From positions 17,067,701 through 17,131,700 of the forward strand of contig OZ010792.1 in the NCBI GenBank assembly GCA_963932465.1: a stretch of DNA of 64,000 bases. Direction: 5' to 3'. The notes under the pieces were generated by a model. The model was not told where the DNA came from. It was given only the letters and a program-made list of their open reading frames with translations, and did not search any database. The stretch comes from Maratus speciosus. Taxonomy: Eukaryota > Arthropoda > Arachnida > Araneae > Salticidae. Below are positions 1 through 10,197 of this stretch, piece after piece (position 1 is the first letter of the stretch; every line of letters begins with the position of its first letter). The position numbers and the translations under genes are program-made.

Positions 1-266
1 TTTTGTTACTACTAAAATTTTACAAAAATTTTGACGTGTTTTGTCGTTAGAAATCGTTAGATTTCGGCGGTTGTTTTAGGTAAAATTTACTATTTTTTTA
101 TTATTCTTTTATTATTTATTATTATTTATATTCTAATATTACCTTCTTTCGAAACTTACGAAATGGATTAGAAATTTCGGATTATAATTGGAGGCAAAAC
201 TTGCAACCTTGTGTTAGAACAACGTAATCATTCAAACCAGCTCAAAGGCATAGTTAGGTAATTTGA
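1..266. other. AT-rich DNA, no feature seen
   Basis: The stretch is AT-rich with ATT runs. I see no open frame, transposon end or repeat shared with the rest of the window. Confidence 0.5.
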
Positions 267-314
267 TTAACCCCTTAACCTACAACAACGCATAAGACTC
301 GTGGTTTTCTATTC

Positions 315-824
315 GGGCCAAAACTGATTATCACGGGTCTGACCGTTGCCATCGATATACTCAAGGCCTGAGGACACGAGTTATGACGTCATCACTAATT
401 GACCGATTTCTCACTACTGTTGGAATTCACACCGGAAGAATTTTAACAGCAATTTTCTTTTATTTTATTTATGGAATATCTATCATCTTATAAGACAATA
501 CTAACTATTTAAATTTACTGGTGAGATTTTGGAATCCCTAATAAAAAATCAGCCAGATGCGGCAACACTCTGGCATTCCGCATCTGGCTGAATTTTTATT
601 TAGTGATTCCGAATTCTCACCAGTATGTTTAAATAGTTAGTATTGTTTTGTAAGATGATAGATATTCCACAAATAAGAGAAAAGAAAATTGCTATTCAAA
701 AATTGCCGGTGTGAATTCCAACACAAGTAAGATGTCGGTCCATTAGTGATGACGTCACAACTCCTGTCCTCCGGCCTTGAGTATTTCACTAGCAATGGTC
801 TGACCCATAGTCAATGATCGAGCC
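315..824. repeat. 510-bp near-perfect palindrome (foldback)
   Basis: The two arms read toward a centre at about position 570. The innermost stem is AGCCAGATGCGG at 551-562 pairing with 578-589 around a 15-nt loop. Other paired landmarks are TGACGTCATCACTAAT near 384-399 with its complement near 744-759, the segments around ACACCGG and CCGGTGT, and CTCAAGGCC with GGCCTTGAG. The arms differ by scattered substitutions and small gaps. There is no open frame. Such a structure can arise by inverted duplication of a MITE. Confidence 0.85.
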
Positions 825-878
825 AAATGTAAATTCTCCTTACCACTAAAATTTTATAGTAAATATTGTCTTATTTAA

Positions 879-1076
879 CACTAGAACGCTCGGAAATTTT
901 ACTCAAGTTTCATAAAAATATTTGACACCAGAATTTTTATTTAAAATTATTTGACTTATTTATTTAACGTAAATCTGCGTAGTTTAAATTTAACTTATTT
1001 TATGAAAGAATTTCTGGTTCCAGTTGCCATTTAATCATAGTCGGAGTCGGATCGGCTCCTTCCGGACGTTCTAGTG
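879..1076. mobile_element. TTAA MITE, CACTAG subfamily (198 bp)
   Basis: TTAA duplications flank it at 875-878 and 1077-1080. The termini are CACTAGAACGCTCGGAA on the left and the complement of CACTAGAACGTCCGGAA on the right. A near-perfect palindrome lies at 1043-1059 (GGAGTCGGATCGGCTCC), 17 nt from the right end. The interior resembles the CCCTAG subfamily at 13.5, 48.2 and 55.3 kb. The equivalent unoccupied TTAA is visible in the 62.3-kb copy of the host MITE. Confidence 0.85.
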
Positions 1077-1099
1077 TTAATCGTCGAAACGACTTCATT

Positions 1100-1240
1100 T
1101 TGTATAAAATAAAAGAGTGTATTGTAAGTCTTAAAACTGAAATATGTTTTATGCTATCGATATTTATATATACAGATATATATATTATCTGGAGCGACAC
1201 TAAATTCTGAAAAAGCAGAATTCTTCTTTCCTTGTCTTTT
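1100..1240. repeat. Dispersed repeat, second copy at 62,940-63,065
   Basis: Shared landmarks are CTTAAAACTGAAATAT and GCGACACTAAATTCT followed by AAAAAGCAGAATTC. The same two features follow a TTAA MITE region near 63 kb. The nature of the repeat is unknown. Confidence 0.6.
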
Positions 1241-1926
1241 ATTTTTTTTTATCTTTATGATATATTTATTTATTTATTTACATTTGTATTTTATTATTTT
1301 ATTTACTTTTATTAACTTTTCTATTGTACAGTTGTACTTATTTCTAAAGAACGTGGTTGTTGAAAAGTTGTACTTGTACATTACCTTTCCTGCAATTCTG
1401 CATATCTTTCCAGATCTGTACATTTCTTTTGTAAGCATCAAATTAAAGGAACATTATTTTTCTTGTATTGCTCTTAGGATAAAAAAAAAAGACGGCTAGA
1501 GAAAAAGAAAGTAACGTTACTTCAGCGACCCTGAGGTACTTGGATGGAACATTTAAGTCATAATATTAAGATACCAATCAGCTGTTCGTCCCAAGAGTCT
1601 TGTGAAATGACCCACATCAATTACGCCAGAAACTGAGTACTATGTCAAGTGGGCTCTGGGAAGAATAAAAACGTAATAAATGGAAATAATTTTATGCATC
1701 CACTATTAAAAACAGTTGAATTAACCGTAGACGCATTAATATTGAAGAATATTGAGAAACGGAACTAGTTTGTAATTTTTGGCAAGCATTTGAAGAATTT
1801 CTGTATTCATAAATGCGGTTAAAAAAATAATTATATTTTATTCAAAAATCAACATAAATCTGGAAGATTTTGTCTCCTAACTACTTAAAGATTCACTTGG
1901 CTTATAACTACAAATAAATGCATCTA
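1241..1926. other. No gene or element recognised
   Basis: The region is AT-rich. An 80-codon open frame near 1,257-1,499 is a low-complexity run of I, L, F and Y without recognisable motifs, and is probably composition-driven. A run of A lies at 1,480-1,489. Confidence 0.5.
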
Positions 1927-2000
1927 CAGTAGAACCTCTTTTATCCGAAACTCTTTTAACCGAAACTCGAACCGGTTCTGAAATTGAAACTATCCTTATT
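1927..2000 (+). mobile_element. Possible pogo/Tigger-like MITE end
   Basis: CAGTAGAACCTCTTTTATCC preceded by TA (1925-1926) looks like the terminus of a TA-targeting pogo-type element. I could not find the matching inverted terminus, so this may be a solo end. Confidence 0.35.
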
Positions 2001-2187
2001 TTTAAAAACAACCAAAATCGAAAAAGTAAACACTAACCCCGTTGCAGATTGTCCTCAGCTATTCTATGCAAAAGAAAGTCATTCAAAAATATCAAAATCA
2101 AAGCGAGAAATTTGAAAATAACGCCTTCATAGACTTAACATTAGCGTTTTACTGTCTTCCCGTGACTGCATTAGCCTCTTAAGAACG

Positions 2188-2548
2188 TAAATTAATCCTG
2201 TTTCATCTGTATGAAAAGCAAAGATAAAGAAGGCAAAAAAAATACTTCTGCTATTACAGATTTTATCCTCATTTTTAATGAAATTAAGATGCAGAAGTTA
2301 TTAAAAGAAAGTACATTATTTGAAAACAAAAATTAAATAAACTTTTTTTAACTTCTTCAGCGAGGCAAATAATTGTTCAATCATCCTATAAAAATATCTC
2401 ATTAGAAACTAAATTAGCAGGATAGTTTAATAAATTATGAGACTTATATGAGATAATTTACTGTGTTTTGATCTGAAAATGTTTAACAAGCAATTGTTTG
2501 GCTCATTTCATTTATTGAAAGCTTATTGAAAATCTCACAAAAGTTTAA
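2188..2548. repeat. Dispersed repeat copy 1 (pairs with 9,706-10,065)
   Basis: Both copies begin with AATTAATCCT and share TAATTGTTCAATCA, CATTAGAAACTAAATTAGC and TTTTGATCTGAAAAT or a close variant, ending near CTCACAAAA. They are diverged but collinear over about 360 bp in the same orientation. No open frame is conserved. Confidence 0.65.
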
Positions 2549-2885
2549 TATTATATTTGATTTTGTTTAATTTAGTATTTCCGTTTCTTTTTTTTTTTTT
2601 ATTTAATCAATGTTGGAAAAGAAAAACTAATAATTCTTTAAATTGTTTTTATAGTATGAATTTGAAGATGTTGTCAGTTCGGAAATTTTTAACAATATGC
2701 TATTTATGATTTTTTTTGTTCAGTAACGGGAAATTGTTTAAAAACACCACGGGCTAACCAGGGAATACAAATTACATAGCATATTGCCCTATGCACAGAA
2801 CATAGAGGAAAGTTGTTTTAAAACTTTAAAGACGCTGGTGTTTTATTGTAACATAAAGACGCAGGCGACGCACTCTATGCGCCAA

Positions 2886-3079
2886 CAGTGTTGCCAGTGG
2901 GCTACTTTTTTAAAATTCAGATTCCTTCATTGGCAACATTTTTTTTTAAATGAAAAAAATATCTTATTTAATGACATATTAATTAAGGAAAAAACATGAG
3001 GGGAATTTTACCATTTCAAAAAAGTGGTGCGAATCAAGAAATCTTAATTAAAGAGAAAAATGGTCCACTGGCAACACTG
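2886..3079. mobile_element. hAT-like MITE (194 bp) with 8-bp target duplication
   Basis: The inverted termini are CAGTGTTGCCAGTGG on the left and CCACTGGCAACACTG on the right. The exact 8-bp direct repeat TGCGCCAA lies immediately outside at 2,878-2,885 and 3,080-3,087. Eight-base duplications and CAG starts are typical of hAT elements. The interior contains AAAAAAGTGGTGCGAATCAA, a motif shared with several other MITEs here. Open frames that cross it are not genes. Confidence 0.9.
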
Positions 3080-3398
3080 TGCGCCAATTGTTTTGAAGGA
3101 TAAATATCACCTTTTAACCTCTTGGGAGGATATGGGATATATTTTATCTCACTTAAGATTAATGAAGATTTGCACCAGAAAAATTTCATTAAATTTTACT
3201 TTTCTAAATTTGGTGGAAAAAAAGTGTCGTAAAATTGCATTTCTTTACATTGCAAATAATCTTTTTCCAGATTCCGGTGTGAATTCGACATTACAGAAAC
3301 ATAATTACTTGCCCCTCAAGTACATCAAGGATATCCTTGTTTAATGCAGTAGTAAAAGAGCATTTAAAGTAGTAGTACTCAAAGTACAGCCTATAAAG

Positions 3399-3888
3399 TA
3401 GGGGTGCACAACCTGTGGCCCGCGGGCAAAGCGTTATAAGTAAGCGAACAAACTTAATGCTGGAATCAGGCGTAAATTAATACAGTTGCGCCACCTTGTG
3501 GACGGAGTGATAATTCACATACGCGGGCTTTTAGTGTGGCGCGTATTTCCTAAATCTTTAGTCACTCATGGAATTGAATTTTGTTTGCCACATTTACTGC
3601 AAAATAATGGCGTAGCGACAGGGGCATACAGATGCACCTGACGCCTCGAAGTTTTCTTCGCCTTGTCAAAGGCACTTCTGTTATTAATCAAGGTGAAAAA
3701 ACTTTACAATTTTAGTGATGTGAGTAAGGAAACAGTTCGGTATCTACCTGTAGTTCTCACTGCATCCGCTACGGGACGCATGACCTTGATTGATGTGACT
3801 TCGCTTTTAATCTTGCGGTTATTTCTCCCATTTAAGATAGGACGCTTACTTATATCGCTTTGCCCGCGGGCCACCAGGCATACCACTA
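3399..3888. mobile_element. hAT/Charlie-like MITE (490 bp)
   Basis: The left end is TAGGGGTGCACAACCTGTGG, running into GCCCGCGGGCAAAGCG. The right end is the complement of TAGTGGTATGCCTGGTGG followed by the same GCCCGCGGGCAAAGCG. The TIRs continue to GTAAGCG, about 45 bp. The GGGGTGCACAACC start is characteristic of Charlie-type hAT elements. No 8-bp duplication is preserved. An 84-codon frame inside (3,663-3,917) has no transposase motif that I can recognise. Confidence 0.75.
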
Positions 3889-4019
3889 TTTTTATGCAGA
3901 ATAATTTTCCTATTTAGTTGACAGAAACTTTGCTATTAAATAATTCAAATGTTACTTTTAAATTTTTTGTGGTGACAAACAATTTTCTGGCAAAAAGGTT
4001 GTGCAGCACTACTATAAAG

Positions 4020-4233
4020 CATAGATGCCAAAATCTCTTAATTATTCCGGAGTCCGATCCAAGAAAATCATTTTTTAAACCGGGAAAAATATATAAGGAA
4101 ATGTGTCTTATTTCTATAAAGTTCATTTTAGGTTACATTGTGAAATTTTTGATTAAAGGAAAATTCCGGTTGAAAACATATTCGTCTTATGATCGAACTC
4201 CGGAATAATTAAGAGATGTTGGCAGCATCTATG
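4020..4233. mobile_element. Palindromic MITE (214 bp), 7-bp flanking repeat
   Basis: Arms of about 40 bp start CATAGATGC and run through CTCTTAATTATTCCGGAGT in opposite orientation at both ends. TATAAAG is directly repeated at 4,013-4,019 and 4,234-4,240. The superfamily is uncertain; hAT-like with an eroded duplication is possible. Confidence 0.75.
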
Positions 4234-4434
4234 TATAAAGTAGTAGTATAAAAATAATAAACATGAAATTGTTTAAACAAAGTTGTTTAACTGGAATTTA
4301 TATTAAACGAGAGGTTTATACTAACATAAAAGCACAGGTGGCGTACTCTGGGCGCCAATGCCTTTTATACCTTTGTGACTCAACAACTCAGATTTGAAAA
4401 ATATTTACTCAGATCTTATAATGCATTCGTTTAA

Positions 4435-4645
4435 CCCGTTGAGGGGCGCCGTTTGCAGTCTGCAAACGGTTAATTTTCATGCCTAAATTGCCAAATTGGA
4501 GCAGTAAATTTTTAGTACAATTTCGATTTCATAATGTACGTGAAAAAAAGCTGTTGATTGTTTTCAAATAAATTTGTTTGTTTATTGCGGTGCCAATTAA
4601 TTATTTGAACATTTTTTGATCGAAAATACCTTGCTCCTGAAAGGG
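4435..4645. mobile_element. TTAA MITE with 10-bp-arm subterminal palindrome
   Basis: TTAA flanks the element at 4,431-4,434 and 4,646-4,649. The left terminus is CCCGTTGAGG and the right is the complement of CCCTTTCAGGAGCAAGG. Fourteen bases inside the left end is a perfect palindrome at 4,449-4,469 (arms CCGTTTGCAG/CTGCAAACGG, 1-nt centre). A GCGGTGCCAATTA motif lies toward the right end. It is related to the elements at 45,063 and 62.5 kb by its right terminus. Confidence 0.85.
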
Positions 4646-4649
4646 TTAA

Positions 4650-5623
4650 TCATGTTTAAAATAATAAAACAAATTTAGAACATAAAAATAAAAAATTATT
4701 GAGCAAACAGTGCTTCTTTCACATCTGCAATATACAGAAAATTACATACTCCTCATAAATATTCAATTTTCTAATACAAAATTGTAAAGTTTATGAATTT
4801 GCCTTTGTAAAAAAAATCTATTTTCATACGTTTCCAACATTTTTAACTTTATAAAATTCGCGAAGTCCATTTTAGCAATAATGATCCAAAAATACTCAAA
4901 TAATAAATAAAACTTCGCCATGGAAAATTAACTCAGTATCGTCATCTATTGAGAAACCTATGAACAATTTATATTAACTCATTAAAGCCGGTTGGCAAGA
5001 GATCTTGCTAGGTAAAGCGAACAAAATTTTTAAATTTCAATATCAGTAGTTTAGCTTGGAAATATTCATATTATTTAATCTCAGATTTTGAGCGATTAAA
5101 TAAATCCAAATTACAAGGTGGCAAAAAGTGGTATCGAAGAATTAAAAGAAGTGTAAAGGAGGCTCGTCGTTAGCGGGTTAACTGCTGTGTTGGGAGATGG
5201 TAGAAATATCTAAAATCGTATGGTAAAGCCCACTGCTTAAGTAAACTTGACTTTTGGGTATATTGCAGGTATGCAACGCGTTGATACAAAGGGTCAAAGC
5301 CTAAATACAAACTTTTGATGCCAAAGAAGACTAGTTTCTAACGTCTAGCAAAGTTTAAAAATAACAGACATCACCCTTTTTTTTTTTTTAAGAAAGAAAG
5401 AAAATAGAATAAATAACATTAATACAGGGTTGTATTCCGTACACCAGTGGTGCCTTACCAATAAAAATAATGAACAAGAGAGAAAAAAAAATTGGAATTT
5501 CTTATACATTGGTTGAACGTTGAGCGGTCATTGGGGAGAGTTTAAATGTAGTGCAGAACAGAATCACGAAATTGCTTTTGAATTTGCCTCTACATTTTAA
5601 CTGAATTACTGACTACATTTTAA
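4650..5623. other. No gene or element recognised
   Basis: This is AT-rich sequence with T and A runs near 5,372-5,405. I see no coding frame above about 60 codons and no matched inverted ends. Confidence 0.45.
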
Positions 5624-5629
5624 CATAGT

Positions 5630-6247
5630 CAGGGCTGCCGCTGGCAAATATTTTCGTAATCTATTTGCACCACTATTTTTAAAATATAATGTTTTTAGCA
5701 TGTTTCTCTCGCACATGTAAAGCTGTATTTATATACTGTATTATTATTATTATTATTATAGTATAACAGAGTAAGATCTATACTGTTGCTCTGTAACAAA
5801 TATATATATATACTCTGAAAAGAGCCTTTTTTATACTGTGACATAACATTTGTCACTCCCTTGACCGACCTGCCCTTACCGGTGTTGTCTGATAGTTTTA
5901 TTTCTTCTTAATGTGCTTATATCTCTTAAACTTCTTAACTTATTTATTTTAATATCTGTATTTAATTTTTCATTATTTCTATACTCGTAATGTTTTTACA
6001 ATTTTAAATCACTTAATGCCACCTTTTTTACAACGTATTTTTTTTTAGTTTTATACTACAGCAAGACATTTGTTTCTCCCAATGGCTCATTACTTACAAG
6101 ACAACTATCAATAGACTGGACGTAAAGTTGACGTCAGCGCGGAGGCCCCTCGAAGGGACAACACTGTTAAAGCTGTGCATAAAATATTTTTGTTTTGAAA
6201 ATGTGGTGCGAGAATGAATTTAAAAATAGTCGTTAGTGGCAGTCGTG
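5630..6247. mobile_element. CAGGG-type MITE (618 bp), 6-bp direct repeats
   Basis: The left end is CAGGGCTGCCGCTGGC, and the right end is the complement of CACGACTGCCACTAACGAC. CATAGT is directly repeated at 5,624-5,629 and 6,248-6,253. The left arm holds TTGCACCACTATTTTTAAAA and the right arm AAAATGTGGTGCGAGAATG, an internal inverted motif shared with the copies at 27.2 and 37.4 kb. This copy is longer because its middle contains about 400 bp of extra sequence, including an ATT microsatellite near 5,740. Confidence 0.75.
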
Positions 6248-6253
6248 CATAGT

Positions 6254-7796
6254 ACGCCGCCCGTGTCTTTAAAAATTAATTAATAAACCGAATACTTCTT
6301 TTTTTTTTTTTTTTTTTACATTTTCTGTATATTTTCAGATTGTCTTAGATTTGTATAACTCCACATAGCCATAGAACATATAGATAACTCTAATATTTCA
6401 ATGACATAGTCAATAAATAAATAAAATATATTGAATAACAAATATAAAAAGACCATTCCATGTCTTTTTCATGTTTAGTTATATTTTTGAAGCTTAAAAC
6501 AAAAATAAAAATTTCGTATGTTAAAGACAATAAAAGTACAGAGCTTTGACAAAGTTCTCAAAGTAGAAAAAGAAAAATTTTATTCGCAATTTCCTTTTTT
6601 TTTTCTTTGAGATGCTTTCGATTTAAATTTTATTTAACTTGAGACTATTTCAATTTTTTCTTGACTTTAGAAAAAGAAATTTTAAACAAGTTTCAATATT
6701 TTTTAGCCTTGAACTTCTTTTAGTCGATGTTTTTCTGCGTTCGAATATAATTCTTTTTAGAAGGATTTGTTTTAAATTATTATTTTGAAGTTTAGCGTTT
6801 AAGAACAAAAAAAGAAAAAAAGAAGCAGAAGAAGAAAAGAAGTACTATGAAGGATATTCTCTTCTAAAGGGCCTCATTTATTTTGGATTTAAAATCTTTG
6901 ATCATAAATCTAGCACAGGTTGTATCTTTTCAGTGTAAAACTCAATCGCAAAAATGCCCTTTTACAATTCCTATTTTTGCGTTTGCATGTATATGCTGCA
7001 ATAAAGACATATATCGTAAACGAGTGAGAATTCAATGATTTCAAAAAAGCTTAAAATTGAACAGGTTTCATAGAAAAAGCATTAACTATTTTGGGGTGAA
7101 GAATTCGAATAAACTTCTATTTTCAAACATTTGAAATTTCATGAAAGTCATCTTTGGAAATTTTTCAGATAATTCTCTGTAGGAAAACCTTCTTTGCTGA
7201 ATTTTGTAGACATTTTTGTAGCCTTTTTTTATTTATTTCGCTTCATTTACCTCATCATTATTTTTGTTATTATTATTATTATTATTTATGCAGCACTATT
7301 ATTATTATTATTTAGGTAAATCAGTGCAAACTCTATGTTAGAAAGCAAGCATTAACTAATTTTATGTAAAAGTGTGAGCAATCAAGCATTGAAAAATATC
7401 TATTTTCAAGCAGTAGAAAAAATTAAACTCTTTTATAAAAATTGTGAAGACCTTTCTTTAATTTTTCTTGAACATGCCAAAAGCATCTAGACCATGATTG
7501 TTATTATTATTATTATTAATACTTGTGTTTGTTTTCTGTTTGTCAATAATATTAAAACCATTATTTTTGTTGTTGCCACTACTTATTAAATAAGGATTGT
7601 TTTTTATGTGAGCATTATCCATGCAACGCTTATTATTGCTACAATTAATAGATTTGGGTTTCATCTTTTAAAAACCATAAAATATGGCTCATGGTCGTTC
7701 GTGGGTATCTATGTTCAAAAGTAATGACACATATCACAAAGGAGTGAGAATCCAAAAACTTGGGAAAAGCTTAAATTTTAACAGATTTACTGATAT
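6254..7796. other. No gene recognised; microsatellites
   Basis: AT-rich sequence with a T run at 6,299-6,317 and ATT repeats near 7,265-7,312 and 7,499-7,518. A 68-codon minus-strand frame at 7,458-7,664 is asparagine-rich because of the ATT repeats and is not convincing. Confidence 0.5.
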
Positions 7797-8074
7797 ATTT
7801 AAAAACACAATCAATACACATAACAGATAAAATAATCCATTTTTTCAAACTAACGGTCATAGTAAATAATGAAAAATCTCCCGTAATTCTAATGTTCTAT
7901 ACAGGATGTTTCACTACCAGACCGACAAACTTGCAGGAGGCGTAGAGGGCACGGAGACAACTCGGAATCACATAGCAATGCAGGATCGGAAATGCAATCC
8001 TAATAAGATATAAGGGTTGTTAGGATCTGGATCACAGGGATAGAAAATTGACATTTAGGAACCATAAGCTTGCA

Positions 8075-8322
8075 ATAAGTCATGACTTTCCTGATAATGA
8101 AGTTCCCCGAAGTTTTCTGCTTAAGTGCCTTGTTCTTACCATCTACGGTTTTGCACGTTTAAGGTTGTAGGGTTTTTTTAAAATGGCCCATCTTCATTGC
8201 TATCGCAAACTCCCGAAACACTCACGGCGTATTTCAAAACATCCGAGATTCCAGGTTACGAATGTTTCATTCACACATTTCGAAACATCGGACAACTTCA
8301 TTATTTGGAAAGTCATGACTTA
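8075..8322. mobile_element. Small palindromic insertion, about 248 bp
   Basis: The ends ATAAGTCATGACTTTCC and GGAAAGTCATGACTTAT are inverted, followed inward by ATAATGAAGTT and its complement. There is no open frame. It sits just inside the left arm of the larger inverted repeat and has no counterpart near the right arm, so it is a later insertion. Confidence 0.55.
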
Positions 8323-8424
8323 TTTTAAGCTTATGTAAAAATAGGAAATAAAGCCTTTGTGCAACAATAGTAAAAAACAGAAAAAACAACGTTCATTTAA
8401 AAATGCACAAAAAATACATGAAAA

Positions 8425-8469
8425 GCAGCAAAAAGCTGTTTCGAATCTACTAGTGAGATTCTTCTTCAG
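8425..8469 (-). ncRNA. Hammerhead-ribozyme-like core, Penelope 3' region
   Basis: Reading the minus strand, CTGAAGA is followed by a 6-bp hairpin (GAATCT, loop CACTAGT, AGATTC), then GAAAC and a short hairpin (CAGC, TTTTT, GCTG). This order matches a hammerhead core: CUGANGA, stem II, GAAA, stem III. Penelope-like elements are known to encode hammerhead motifs. The base triplet after stem III reads CTT rather than the expected UH context, so activity is doubtful. It lies downstream of the GIY-YIG domain, as expected for a Penelope 3' region. Confidence 0.45.
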
Positions 8470-9122
8470 TGCAAGATAGGGAAAAAGGAACAGCGTGCTA
8501 GAAAAAGCAAGGCTGAGCAAAATGATAGGTAGAGACGCGCTGGCTTATATACCCGATGCGGGTAGCGAAGGCGCCAAAAACCACCAATGAGAGAGAAGCA
8601 GTGGAAACGACTGGGTGGACAAGTAGCGACATCTACCGGAGAAGGAGAGAAAAAGAAGCAAAAAACGGGAAATGAAATTAATGTTTTCCAAATACTCGGA
8701 AAATCAGGAGTACTAGATAAGTCATTGACTAAAGAGTGAGAATTTTTAATGATGTGGTAAGCTTCCCAAAAATCAAGATCAAGGTTAGAAGAATATTTTT
8801 GGATAACGATGGCAAAGGAAAAATCGAACCTATGTTGAGAAGACCAAAAATGTTGAACAATAGAAGAACGTTTAAGCTCCTGATTTTTAACATAACCTTC
8901 ATGCTCTTTTAAACGAAATCTAAGAGCACGTTTAGCCTGGCCAATATAAGAAAGGCCACACTGGCAAGAGATTTGGTAAATACCCCAGTTATCTAGGCGA
9001 TCAACGGGGTGTTTGAGATTTGAAAAAGTGATTTTATTAACAGGAGAAAAAATAACATTAAAATCAAACCTTCTTAAGATTTTAGCAACTTGCTGACTGA
9101 TTTTAGGAAAAAATGGTAACAC
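8466..9122 (-). pseudogene. Penelope-like retroelement, C-terminal GIY-YIG fragment
   Basis: This 218-codon frame looks like the C-terminus of a Penelope-like element polyprotein. Residues 1-30 (LPFFPKISQQVAKILRRFDF) match the linker after the reverse transcriptase. Residues 40-60 carry the GIY-YIG signature: WGIYQISCQCGLSYIGQ, with conserved Arg in RLKEH and a later EAYHI glutamate context. The nuclease domain nicks target DNA during retrotransposition. No reverse transcriptase is present upstream; the frame begins at a chance ATG just inside the right inverted arm, so the copy is 5'-truncated. The last 60 residues are probably translated 3' untranslated sequence. A host gene is unlikely given the surrounding repeats. 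Confidence 0.8.
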
Positions 9123-9455
9123 AACTGAAGTAAGGAAGTTTTAAACGTTGGTTTTTCTGTTTTTTAATTAATGTTTTTTAAGCTTATGATCTTTAAATGT
9201 CAATTTTCTATCACTATGATTCAGCCTCTAAGAGTCCCTCTATCTCGTTAGGATAGCATTTCCGACCCTGCATTGCTATGCGATTCCGAGTCGTCTCTGT
9301 GCCCTCTACAGCTCTTGCAAATTTGTCGGTCTGGTAGCGAAACACCCTGTAGAGAACATTAGAATTACGGGAGATTTTTCATCATTTACTATGACTGTTA
9401 TTTGTTGAAAAAATAGATTTTTTTATCTGTTATATCTATTGATTGTGTTTTTAAA

Positions 9456-9705
9456 CACAATCAGTAGTGAAATACCCTGTATAGTAACTGCTAGACCAAT
9501 TTTTTTTCCGAAACTCGATGTATTCTTATAATAAATGATGTTGCGTTCTTTCGACGATTACAAACAATAATCATTTCTATCACTTCAAAAAGATTATGTA
9601 AAAAAGTATGTAAAATGTTATGAGCATTATAATTTAACAAATATAAGTTATTGAAGAACTTTTTAGACAAAAAAAATTGCTATTAATTAGAACGATTTAA
9701 AAAAA
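9456..9705. other. AT-rich spacer, partial repeat
   Basis: Part of this spacer (near 9,625-9,705) resembles 10,835-10,920 and 14,465-14,580, each with AGTTATTGAAGAA or similar followed by AAAAATTAATCC or AAAATAACCC. Confidence 0.4.
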
Positions 9706-10065
9706 AATTAATCCTCTTTCATCTACACCAAAAGACCTGAAAAACAATCTTGCTGTTATATCTTTTGGACTCATTTTAACAAAATTAACATGCAAAGACC
9801 ATTAAAGAAAAAACAGATTTGTTACTTTCTTTGAAACTGTGGAAAAAAAATCGAAGAAACATATTTCTTATCTCCTTCAGTACCACAAGTAATTGTTCAA
9901 TCAACCCATAAAAAATGTTCATTAGAAACTAAATTAGCAGGACAGCTTAGCATAATACAAGGTTTAATTGGAATAATTTGTTGTGTGTTGATCTGAAAAT
10001 ATTTAACAAGGGATTTTCTGCCTCATTTTATTTACTGAAAGTTTACTCAAAAAGCTCACAAAAAT
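9706..10065. repeat. Dispersed repeat copy 2 (pairs with 2,188-2,548)
   Basis: Collinear with copy 1 in the same orientation, with TAATTGTTCAATCA, CATTAGAAACTAAATTAGC and GTTGATCTGAAAATA as anchors. A 25-T run follows at about 10,091. Confidence 0.65.
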
Positions 10066-10197
10066 TGCACTTGCTTTTACTTAATTGAGTATTTTTTTTT
10101 TTTTTTTTTTTTTGTATGTATATTTATATAATCAAATTTTAACAAGTTGAAAATTGCATATCAAACATGACAAATGTACTATAACTAGTACTATAAC

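Larger units (their letters stand above)
267..1090. mobile_element. TTAA-flanked MITE carrying a foldback and a second MITE
   Basis: The left end is TTAA (267-270) followed by CCCCTTAACCTACAA. The same terminus ends the element at 62,313-62,461, where it reads CCCTTTAACCTACAA on the minus strand. The two copies also share an interior segment (GAGCCAAATGTAAATTC, then ACCACTAAAATTTTA; here 820-855) and TTAATCGTCGAAA (here 1077-1089). This copy is much longer because its left third holds a 510-bp foldback and because another MITE sits at 879-1076. Its own right terminus cannot be placed beyond about 1,090. TTAA duplications and CCC starts are piggyBac-like. Confidence 0.65.
2808..4352. repeat. 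Pair of about 80-bp direct repeats enclosing a MITE cluster
   Basis: The segment at 2,808-2,885 (GTTGTTTTAAAAC ... ACATAAAGACGCAGG ... GCGCCAA) resembles 4,271-4,352 (GTTGTTTAACTGG ... ACATAAAAGCACAGG ... GCGCCAA). Three MITEs lie between them. This could be a local duplication or two copies of one element. Confidence 0.5.
7797..9455. repeat. Inverted repeats (about 280 bp each) flanking a Penelope fragment
   Basis: The left arm (7,797-8,075) and right arm (9,177-9,455) are reverse complements with few differences. Landmarks are AAAAACACAATCAAT, CTCCCGTAATTCTAATGTTC, CAGACCGACAAA, GGAATC, TAGCAATGCAG and AGAAAATTGACATTTA. The enclosed 1.1 kb contains a palindromic insertion and a Penelope-like C-terminal fragment on the minus strand. 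Penelope-like elements are known to be bounded by repeats in direct or inverted orientation, so the arms may be their pseudo-LTRs. They could also be TIRs of a separate element that captured the fragment. Confidence 0.7.

Noticed and set aside
1000..1200. Minus-strand frame with HSFILYK motif as a second piggyBac trace
   Set aside because: Most of the frame lies in the 879-1076 MITE and the resemblance is too short to separate from chance.
1927..2600. Complete pogo MITE starting CAGTAGAACC
   Set aside because: No inverted partner end could be found, so only a solo end is listed.
3663..3917. 84-codon plus-strand frame in the Charlie-like MITE
   Set aside because: It lies inside a non-autonomous element and shows no transposase motif; the opposite strand is equally open.
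4013..4240. Assigning the palindromic MITE to hAT
   Set aside because: The direct flank is 7 bp and the terminus is CATAGATGC, so the superfamily is left open.
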